64,000 bases of DNA from Diabrotica undecimpunctata (taxonomy: Eukaryota > Arthropoda > Insecta > Coleoptera > Chrysomelidae). The notes under the pieces are model-generated. The model ran no database searches, was not told where the DNA came from, and worked only from the letters and a program-made list of their open reading frames with translations. The position numbers and the translations under genes are program-made. Location of the stretch: NCBI RefSeq assembly GCF_040954645.1, contig NC_092806.1, positions 3,100,001 through 3,164,000 on the forward strand, in the 5' to 3' direction. Every line of letters begins with the position of its first letter. Positions within the stretch are counted from its first letter, which is position 1. Shown here in pieces: positions 55,740-64,000 of the stretch.

Positions 55740-56130
55740 TACTATTTAACAGGGAAAAAGCTTTTCAAATTTTGTTTACTCTTTGTTGGTCATCGATTTC
55801 ATCATCAAAAACAACCTTTAGAGATGTTCTGATTATAAAAAATCGGTTCGCGTCATATCAATTTTGACGATTGGGACACCATACTTTCTCGACCAGTACA
55901 TTCTAATTTTCGGGAGCTCTATACTCTCATAGCACTCATAACGAAAAGGATACCAATAAATGTCTTACACTTTACTAATTTCAGCTCTGTTCCCTTTCTT
56001 TCAAGGTATGATCTATTTGTTGCTACGATCATGGTTTCCAAAATGCGGTCATCAATATATTGCTTAAAAAATGTTCAGGAGTCCATAACTGACAATCCAG
56101 ATCTTTATACCTTGACTGGTAAAAGAATCT
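55740..56130 (-). pseudogene. piggyBac-like transposase, N-terminal fragment
   Basis: Minus strand from about 56110: DLDCQLWTPEHFFKQYIDDR, then ILETMIVATNRSYLERKGTE and CKTFIGILFVMS. After a frame change come ELPKIRMYWSRKYGVPIVKI and DMTRTDF, and finally VFDDEIDDQQRVNKI. This is the N-terminal order of the DDE_Tnp_1_7 (piggyBac) domain: F-YI-D-I, T-Y, K-F-GI and YW. Several stops. The catalytic core further downstream is not preserved. It may or may not be the same family as the C-terminal half at 57585-61800. Confidence 0.6.
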
Positions 56131-57580
56131 TTTTAGTGGAAAGAAATTACCGGTTCATGTATCAGTTACAACTGGTAGTGGTACAAATGGTAGAGTACCA
56201 TTACGGCGACCTCCACTACGTAATTACGTCTTACTCTTGTTCGGTCACCACGACTACAATCTACTCTGATATATCTACGTAGAATTACTTATGTAGTCAG
56301 AGCTTTAACTCTGAATATTAGATATATTATTCATAATCATATTATCATTAGATAATAGATCGTTTCCACACTTTACGAACACACTGTATTATTTTTTATT
56401 TACTTTTATTTGTGTACTTTATTTTTAGTCTACTTTTACAACAAAGTGAAGGAATAAAATATTCTAAATTGTGTGATGATAAATGTTTATTATTTATAAG
56501 TAGTGCCACCGCAGCTTCGGTTTTGAAAGTAGAGGCGTGAGTACAAAATTGTATTTTCCAGTTTGCGGAAAAACACCCGCAGATGTTTCCAAGAAAAATT
56601 AAATTTTACAGCAACGCCCCTAGCAAGAAATTGCCGGTGACGGCTCCGATGGTGGATTAAAGGCACGATGCCGCCGCAGGGCGACGGTCCAGGGAAATAT
56701 GTTTTCGTCAACAATTAATGTCTATAGAGATTGAATTTGATGCCATAGAATTGAATAGAGTTTTAAATAAACGGGGACAGCTGCGGTTAGAGGCCATAGA
56801 GGACAAAATGGACAAACGGGATATTGGGTGAAAGTAGGGCTGTTGCGCACAATTGATGGCCAGCCTTTATCGGCTCTTTCAATGGTATTATAAGTTTTCA
56901 ATATTAATGTTAATAGCATTCGATCTATTTGAGTTTGAAATTGGTTTGTGCAACTAATGCTCAAAAGCTAATAACTATAATGGAATTATTAGGGAAAATT
57001 GAACAATAGAATGCTTTTTAGTGAAATATGAGTATTGTCCAGTAGTCTGTCATAAGTAAATCTCACACGCAGAGTTCAGTGCAATGCAAAATTCAGCTTA
57101 AAATAACATTTTAAAAAATTGATAAGTTTCTCAGGTGACAAAGTGATAAATGCTTACAAAACAAAACTTATTCATATAATAATACAAAGTAAGTGTACAT
57201 TCTTACAAATTAAAAAAAAAATAGCAAAATCACGGGTATTCCTAATCGCACTGCAGTAACATACATTACATATGTATGTGCCACTAGTATCACCGGTGAT
57301 GGTGAACAACTTGATGCTTTTTAGTGAAACATATCACACAGTAAAATTTTTCGCAAACATTACAAAATGTAGAAACAAGTTTTGATTTCTTTTGAACTTC
57401 TTTACTGCCTTTTGTTGTAACTATTTCATTTTTCCTATTGTTTGGCGTCAACTGTAACAAGCATATGATTTACAGTAGTAATAGATTCAGGCATCAGACT
57501 GTAATTGACAAAACTAAAGATTTGCATTTCTTGGAATGAGGTAACTTGCTCTTTTGGTGTGTTAAAGGAATTATAAATTA
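56131..57580. other. Intron sequence with a GC-richer island
   Basis: At 56490-56700 the sequence is markedly GC-richer but holds no recognised gene. At 57330-57560 the minus strand reads protein-like sequence (SFQEMQIFSFVNYSLMPESI) and then KKSKLVSTFCNVCEKFYCVI, CFTKKH. This Cys/His cluster resembles the C-terminal finger of piggyBac-type transposases. Family uncertain. Confidence 0.4.
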
Positions 57581-58079
57581 TTAACCCTCCATCACTCGCG
57601 CCTCAAAAAATTACGCGTGTTAGATTTTATCTGACATATGGGTATAGGTCAAATAAATGAGTTATTAGTACTTATTGGTTAAGCTTATTGGCTATTAACT
57701 CACAAAAAACGATAAACTTATATTTTTTTAAAACAAAAACTGAACAAAAACTACTAGGTAAACTAAAAAACTATACACATTACTCTACAACAAAACAAAT
57801 AAGGGGATTTTTTCAAAAAAAAAATGTACGAGTTACGCATAAAATTTCATTTCTTCCTCTTCTAGGCAGTGGTGGCAGGTAAAATTTGTTAAACCAGTGT
57901 GCTCTGCACATATCGGCAACTTATAGTTAGTACAATAATGTTCGGTAAATCTGTTCTTCCTTACAAAGCAAAAAGAACATCTTGGTTTTATAGTTGGAAT
58001 TGCCCCTTGAGAAACTGATGACTTTTCTCCGGTTATATTTCGGATCCTGAGTCTCAACTGAAAAGGCACATTTGAGATA

Positions 58080-61000
58080 GGGTAAATGATACAGTCGTTG
58101 GCCATGCTATAGTGATTGGCCATGTTAACATAAATTTATAAATATTAAGAATCTCTGCTGTTACTGAAATAAATAAAATCTACTGAATAATTTTGACAAC
58201 GTCGCTTAATGTTCACCTAAAGTTTCGTCTGGCTACAGTCACAATAAAGTGCTTAAAGGGTGTAGTTACTTCTTGCTGTCGCCAGTTTAGTTGTTCACAG
58301 GTAAAATCTTACGAATTTCTTAAGGACTGTACACTTGTTTTTGATCCATTATAAAGTTAATCGTTATAGATATAGATATAATTTAACATGATATATTAAA
58401 CTAAGGTTGTAACTTATCAAATTTTAGGCCCCAAACATTTTTAGATAACAAAAAACGTGCGAATTTATTATGCCAATAACTATATCAATAATTTAGATAT
58501 ATAAACAGTTATTGGCCGGCCGGCCAATTACTGTGATAAATTTCTAAAATAAATTTTCAGATAGAATTTGTTTTCCATAAAAATGGGCACTCTAAATTGC
58601 ATTATTCTTATTGTTACCTTTAAATATTTTAAGAGTATACAGTTGTTGGCCGTAGGCTAATTACTATAGTTTAATGTGGCCAATTACTATCACAATGCTT
58701 TTTTTTCAGTTATAACATGCCAAAGGTCTGTGAAGGTGTTTCTTACCGAAAAAAATATAAAGAAGAAGATATAATTAAGGCTTTAGTGTCTATTGAAAAT
58801 GGTATGAGTCAAAGAGAAGCTTCCAAGTTATATCAGATTCCTCAAGCATCACTTAAGTTCCGGTCAAGTGTCAGATTTAATAATAAAGTTTTTCTTGAAC
58901 CTCACCCAGTATTAACTTCAGAAGAAGAAGCAGTTCTAGAAAGATGGATTTTGGCCTCATACAAGAAAGGATTTCCTCGTAGAATGGAAGATATTCAAGC
59001 TTCTGTGAAATATTTCCTTGACGCAGCCCCTAGAGAAAATCCGTTTAAAGATAACCATCCAGGAAGAGGATGGTATCACTCCTTCCTAAAACGTCACCCA
59101 AATATAACTCTTAGAACCGCAGAGGGAATAACAGCAGCTAGCTCAGTTGTAGCCGAAGCAGACATGAGAAACTGGTTTACTAATATAGAAGACTATTTAA
59201 AGGAAAAACAATTATTTGAGATTCTTGAAGATCCCAGCAGAATCTACAATGGAGACGAAACCTGTTTTTGGCTTTGCCCAAAGAACAAAAAAGTTCTTGG
59301 GCCAAGAGGAGCAAAAAACGTTTATGAAATACAACATCATTTAAAAAACAATATCATAGTGATGTTTACATTTTCAGCTTGTGGTGTTGTGACCCCACCT
59401 ATGATTATCTATGCTTACAAAAGACTGCCAGCTGAAATTGTTAAATCTGTACCTGACACCTGGGGAATTGGATGCAGTGATAACGGTTGGATGAAAAATC
59501 AGCTGTTTTACGAATATACAGGAAACATTCTTTATCCTTACTTAAGCAAAAATAACATCAAATTTCCAATAGCCTTGTTCGTTGATGGTCACAGCACACA
59601 TTTAACCTATGAAATAAGCGAATTATGCACAAAGCTACAGATAATTCTAATTGCTCTGCGCTTTAAGCCCTTAAAAGAAGGATGGAAAAGTTTAATATTA
59701 AAGTCGGCAATTGATTATTCCAAATGCACTGGCAAGACAAAAGAATAAGATAGAGACACAGAAGTCAGTAAAATTACATTCGAAACATTTAAAAAGATTG
59801 TTGGAGAGGAAAAAATGGAAAGGCTTAAAAACTTTGTTGAAAGTGATGCACATAATTTCGATTTTTTGACGTTCTATTATGTTTATAAAGAATTTTTGGA
59901 GGCAAGTCCATTCGTGAATACTGATCAACTGGAAGATATAGATAAACGCTAAGATACAGAGCAGCAAGGAGAAACGGACCAATTCCATGGGACAATCCAA
60001 TTTGAAATCTGTGAGCCAGAATTAACTCTTGAAATCAGAAATTTACAGGATGAAAAAAATGAGGGTTTTATTAAGCATACTTCGGGAATTATCGTAAATG
60101 AGCAAATGTTTGACATTGAAAATATTCCTATTCTAATCGAAGAAAATACTAGCTTCGACAACCAAATTCCTAGCACTTCATCGCTCGCCTCTGAACACGT
60201 CTTATTAAATAAGTCATCTTTATCAATCAGCGATTATGTTATTTGGCCGAAAACTCCTGAAAGGAAAGGAAAAAGTGAGACGAAGAAAGTACCATTTGTT
60301 CTGACTTCTTCCGTTAGGAAAAAGGCAATTAAAGAAAAAATAGCTATAAAAAAAGAACTGGAGATGAAAAAGGAGAAACGTAAGACTGAAAGGTTGAATA
60401 AAAAAGAACTAAATGGAAAACTAATGAATAAAAAAAAGCAGCAACAAAAAGAAAGCCTAAACATAATTATACAGAAAGATCACCAAACAACACTAACGTT
60501 AAACTTGTTTTAAAAAATAATACAGATCCAGATGCCGTAACAAGCACAGCAGGTGATATAGAAAACAATGATCCCAATATAAAATATTCTCCAAATGTAA
60601 GCGTTAATAGCTGTGCAACCAAGGAAGTATCTAAAATAGTACACGCAGACGATGGTGATGCTTTACTCAACCTAACGGAAACCTTGCCAAAAATGGACTT
60701 CCATGATAGACCTGAAAACATCGAAAGTTATCTTACTGTTGTGCCAGAAAAAACAAAAAGAAAACTGTTTAGTGACAACAGTCAAGATGGAATCATTAAC
60801 ACGAATATGGTTATTATTACACCATCTGCTCCTAATCCATTTAAGAACAAAACTATATACACTGGGCTGTGCTATACGTGTGTTAATAATATAACACGTA
60901 GTCAATATGGAGTAAAATGTTCAAATTGTTCCAAAACATACCATATAAAATGTATTTCCAAAAATAAGATGAAATCCTCCGTAATGAAGAACTTTTTGGT

Positions 61001-61467
61001 TAACGTTTGTTTTGACAAGATAACATTGTAATTGGTTTGTAATTTCTTGCATTTATTAAAAATTTTTGAAACCAAATTCGTCTTTGATCACTAAAATTAT
61101 ATATAATTTTTAATGATTTTTTAGTTTTTTAACCAAAATTAAAATAACGCAGGTAGGATACATAAATAAGAAAAATATGTACCTAGGATAACTTAGCCTT
61201 TTACTGGTGGCCAATTATTATCTACTTACTATGCCAATTATTATCAAAATTAGGCCAATCACTATAAAATCTGCTTTTGCAAGAATAAAACTTTTTTTAT
61301 AAATATTAAACATTTTTAAACAATAAATGACATACGGAGTCATAAATAGGATACTTTAGTCTAATATTTAGTATATTATTTAAATATATGGTTTTTAATA
61401 CAAATTAATGCCTTACACATTTATCAAACTCCAATGCTTAAGTGGCCAATCACTGTAACCTTTACCC
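58080..61467 (+). mobile_element. pogo-type DNA transposon with TA duplication
   Basis: Ends gggtaaatgatacagtcgtt (58080 on) and, on the minus strand from 61467, gggtaaaggttacagtgatt, flanked by TA (58078-58079, 61468-61469). Subterminal copies of ggccaat/attggcc occur at both ends (58100-58120, 58510-58530, 58640-58690; 61205-61260, 61442-61450), suggesting an array of transposase-binding sites. It sits inside a piggyBac-like transposase gene. About 3.4 kb with one gene on the + strand. Confidence 0.92.
58717..61031 (+). pseudogene. pogo-type transposase with PHD-like C-terminus, catalytic block deleted
   Basis: Starts MPKVCEGVSYRKKYKEEDII. The N-terminal psq-type HTH is IENGMSQREASKLYQIPQAS (residues ~28-47). 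A CENP-B-type HTH follows (LTSEEEAVLERWI, GRGWYHSFLKRHPNITLR, ~65-135). The DDE domain has IYNGDETCFW with the first Asp and ALFVDGHSTH with the second. After IILIAL the sequence jumps straight to RFKPLKEGWK, whereas relatives have a stretch ending in Q-P-x-D there. The third catalytic acid is therefore missing. In-frame stops at 59746 and 59950 and a frameshift near 60470 follow. The downstream frame has SDYVIWPKTPERKGK, lysine-rich coil sequence, and a C-terminal finger CYTC...CSNCSKTYHIKC (60870-60950). Confidence 0.9.
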
Positions 61468-61913
61468 TATTGGAACGTCGTTGAAGATGGGACATTAAAA
61501 GTTGCTTGATAAAGCTCCGTAACGTAGCTTTTTCGAGATATTACAATATCAGTGTTATTGTTGTAAATTATTTGGCTTTTTATAGTTGAAATATTTAGCA
61601 GGCTGTAAAAAACAGTAAACGGACAACGATTGCTAAGTCGAGTCACCGAGTATTCCGCCTTCATTTTAACAACAACATCCATTGCGCCTTTTATGCGGTT
61701 GTAACCAGTAATAATCTCTGGTCTCATGGTATGCTCTTTGGTGTTTTCATCAATGAAACGATCGCTGTGTTGAAGTGTGGAAAGTAGTAGTATCTACTTG
61801 TTTCTATCGTCACCGTATATAAATATATTACTGCATAAATTGTTTATTTTTACGCAAAGTACCTATCGTTGTCAAGCAATGATCGTTCAATAAAGAATTA
61901 GCTACCTAAAACT

Positions 61914-63412
61914 TAACACTACTCATGTTATACAGGTCCTTAATTAGTTTCAAAATTGATTGCGGATCTGTTTCTTATGCATCTGCCAGCTCAACAACGT
62001 TAAAACCTTTGGATACGTTACATAACACCTCCTTAAGGATTATATTTGGAGCGTACAGAACAACTTCGACAAATAGCATACAAGCTAAAATAGGTGAACT
62101 CACGCTAGAGCTTGGTAGGCAGCTATTAACCAAAATTTACACTTGTAGCATAACTCTTAATAAAAGAATTCCAATAAATAACATTTTAGACATATCCATG
62201 GCTAACGACTCTTCAAAGTTGATTCCCGCAGAATTTATCATGCAATGAACCTACTTAATAGGAAGCAATTTCCTTAGCCACCCTTATATCAATAAAATTC
62301 CAAAAAATAGCAGCAACCCTAATTTTATCATACAACTCTTCAGAGATCTAATTAAGTCCCATTTCGATTACACAGTATACTATACAGACGCCTCTAACCT
62401 CCTCGGACCCCAGGTATCATATATGATACTACGGATAGTACGATTCAACAAATTATTTTCCGCAGACGTCAAACGCAGTTATTCTGCCCGTAAGTATCGC
62501 CCGTGATAAGCATCTACTATGCGTAGAAAATTGCGCCGTGGCATACTTCTCGATTGAAATGAGTTAGTCAGACTTTTGTTGTAAGTTAATAAATAAACTC
62601 CCATTCCGATTACACAGTATACCATACAGACGCATCTAAAACTGAAAATGGAGTAGGAGTGGCAATAATTAACAGCAAAGAGATTTTTAAACATAGAATT
62701 CCAGATACTGCAACTATATTAACAGGAGAACTCTATGCAATTTACCAAGCGACACTACAAGCAAACGCAAATAAGAGGAACAAAATATTAATCATGACAG
62801 ATTCTATGTCATCAATACAAATAATCAGGAAAATATACGCGTAACATCCATTAGCTTTACTAATAAGGAAAGAACTTAATAAATTGCATACTAAAGATAC
62901 GAGCATCAAGTTTCTCTGGGTTCTATCATATGTTGGAGTAGCAGGTAATGAAGCTGCAGACAAAAATGCCAAAGAAGCTATAAAAGACAACAGTAACCCC
63001 ATTTCACTCCAATCTGTGAATATGGATCTAAAAAGCTATTTCGTAAAGCACCTGTTCGAGAACTGGAACAATAAACGAATCCACACCATCAAAGCTTCAG
63101 AAGATTGGACCTTGGCAACCACCCGAGATATCCAGACAAAAGCAAATAATTACTTCCCGTTTATGATTTGGACATATCCAGTTTTCTCATGAACATTTGT
63201 TGAAAAAATAAGAACGCTAAGTTTGTGATGAGTGCGGTGCATCCCTTACGGTAAAACATGTTCTAGTGGAAAAGTACGAAAAGTTCAATCGTTACAAAAT
63301 TAAATACCATTTACCAAATAATATTAAAGACATTTTAAATCACCAAAGTGTAATTATCTGTTACCGTTCCGCCAATAACCTTATTAGGTTGAAGCGGGTT
63401 TTTTTGTAAATA
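61914..63412 (+). mobile_element. RNase H-bearing LINE, 5'-truncated, with an internal insertion
   Basis: Begins in the RT C-terminal region (LYRSLISFKIDCGSVSYASA, TLKPLDTLHNTSLRIIFGAY, 61925-62248). RNase H starts HFDYTVYYTDAS (62358), is interrupted, then restarts HSDYTVYHTDASKTENGVGV (62600). Glu lies in LTGELYAIYQA, the next Asp in IMTDSMSSIQ, and the last in GVAGNEAADKNAKEA (about 62950). The C-terminus in another frame reads CDECGASLTVKHVLVEKYEK (about 63225). The 3' end is an A-rich stretch near 63412. Stops at 62842 and 63190 and frameshifts. Fourth member of this LINE group in the window. Confidence 0.85.
62397..62597 (+). mobile_element. Short retroelement insertion inside the RNase H domain
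   Basis: About 200 bp of foreign sequence lies between two near-identical copies (about 41 bp, few mismatches) of the LINE segment around tcgattacacagtata (62355-62396 and 62598-62640). It ends in gttaataaataaa, resembling the TAAA-type tail of the LINE at 8682-11900. This is the pattern of a strongly 5'-truncated retrotransposition event with a long TSD. It contains a perfect palindrome gtatcatatatgatac (62414-62429). Confidence 0.65.
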
Positions 63413-63435
63413 AAAAAGTTTTAGATTGCATAATT

Positions 63436-64000
63436 TTGAAGATTTTTAATGATTGCTTAATAGTAAGTGGCGATCACCTAGTAGGACAAATGCATGTGCT
63501 CATGAACAAGATTTGGAATGATAAAAAGATCCCTAATGATTGGAAAACCGGGATTATATGCCCAATCTATAAAAAAGGGCATAAACTGAAATGCGAAAAT
63601 TATCGCGGCATAACCCTCTTGTGCACGGCGTACAAAATGTTTACTCACATACTAAACAAACGACTCCAACAACTAACTGAAAATATTGTCGGGGAATACC
63701 AACCGGTTTCCGACAAGGAAGATCTACAACTGACCAACTATTCACAGTGAAACAAATCTTAAACAAATCGTGGGAATACGACATTGACGTCCACAATATA
63801 TTCATAGATTTCAAACAAGCCTACGACTCAATTAATAGGAACAAGTTATATCAAATATTGCAGAGCTTTAATATCCCCCAAAAATACATCCGACTGGTAA
63901 AAACAACAATGGATTCGTCAAAAGCAACTATCAAGAGTCCAAAATGAGCTCACTGGAAACTTTACGATAGCCCAAGGATTAAAGCAAGGAGACGGGCTGG
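63436..64000 (+). mobile_element. RTE LINE fragment running off the window
   Basis: Reads DHLVGQMHVLMNKIWNDKKI, PNDWKTGIICPIYKKGHKLK, CENYRGITLLCTAYKMFTHI and LTENIVGEYQP. After a frameshift near 63710 come FTVKQILNKSWEYDID, NIFIDFKQAYDSINRNKLYQ and then (frame change near 63940) IAQGLKQGDGL at the window end. The RT active site lies beyond 64000. It follows directly after the 3' end of the RNase H LINE. The family resembles the element at 47421-48947. Confidence 0.85.

Larger units (their letters stand above)
57585..61800 (-). mobile_element. piggyBac-like element (C-terminal half), split by a pogo element
   Basis: The lower end shows ttaa (57581-57584), then ccctccatcactcgcgcc, the TTAA-plus-CCC end expected of piggyBac. 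The transposase on the minus strand starts about 61795 with LLLSTLQHSDRFIDENTKEH, then MRPEIITGYNRIKGAMDVVV, YSVTRLSNRCPFTVFYSLLN and ISTIKSQIIYNNNT. It breaks at the pogo insertion (58080-61467) and resumes at 58078 with ISNVPFQLRLRIRN and the C-terminal finger CSFCFVRKNRFTEHYC, ICAEH, CHHC, with the stop at 57833. The two halves are one base out of frame, so there is at least one further lesion. The other end is missing. Confidence 0.85.

Noticed and set aside
56490..56720. GC-richer island with a 74-codon minus-strand frame
   Set aside because: No recognisable protein family, promoter motif or repeat. Not enough to call a gene or a CpG island.
49562..64000. Search for the next ALP exon (expected GGGR motif)
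   Set aside because: No candidate exon seen in this stretch; every recognisable reading frame belongs to a transposable element or is unexplained.
1..64000. CRISPR arrays, bacterial operons, defence or biosynthetic clusters
   Set aside because: The spliced eukaryotic gene, AT-rich introns and retroelements show nuclear insect DNA. No regularly spaced repeats or gene clusters were seen.

Overview
The window reads as AT-rich nuclear DNA of an insect. One host gene can be recognised: three exons of an alkaline phosphatase on the + strand (637-866, 19447-19621, 49383-49561). Their splice sites and reading phases agree (phase 0 between the first two, phase 1 between the second and third). The introns between them are about 18.6 kb and 29.8 kb, and a third intron runs at least 14.4 kb to the end of the window. 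The 5' and 3' parts of the gene lie outside. The retroelement and DNA-transposon mix points to an arthropod, but I cannot name the species.

Nearly everything else is intronic transposable element, mostly dead and often nested. Intron 1 (867-19446) holds a degraded Jockey/CR1-like LINE split by a mariner-type MITE and by a 5'-truncated RNase H-bearing LINE with a perfect target-site duplication (TSD). It then holds a decayed DUF7869-like gene flanked by candidate inverted repeats, a near full-length single-ORF LINE (8682-11900), a second Jockey/CR1-like LINE joined to an RTE tail, a Ty3/gypsy-type gag remnant, and a LINE ORF1 remnant.

Intron 2 (19622-49382) holds a three-level nest: an RNase H LINE containing a DD37E Tc1/mariner element containing an RTE LINE. 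After it come two different DD41D mariner-type transposons with about 300-bp inverted repeats, a solo LTR with a 4-bp TSD, and a second RNase H LINE split by an RTE copy with a 15-bp TSD. There follow several more RTE LINEs with TSDs of 11 to 36 bp, a Jockey/CR1-like LINE on the minus strand, and an unclassified dispersed repeat.

Intron 3 (49562-64000) holds RTE fragments, an endonuclease remnant, a piggyBac-like N-terminal fragment, and a piggyBac-like C-terminal half split by a pogo-type element. The pogo transposase has lost the block carrying its third catalytic acid. The window ends with another RNase H LINE, itself carrying an insertion, and the start of an RTE LINE that runs off the end.

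I see no tRNA, rRNA, CRISPR array, operon or defence system. The value of the window lies in the giant-intron gene and in the order of insertion that can be read from the nested elements and their target-site duplications. Domain and clade names come from motif recognition, not from searches.
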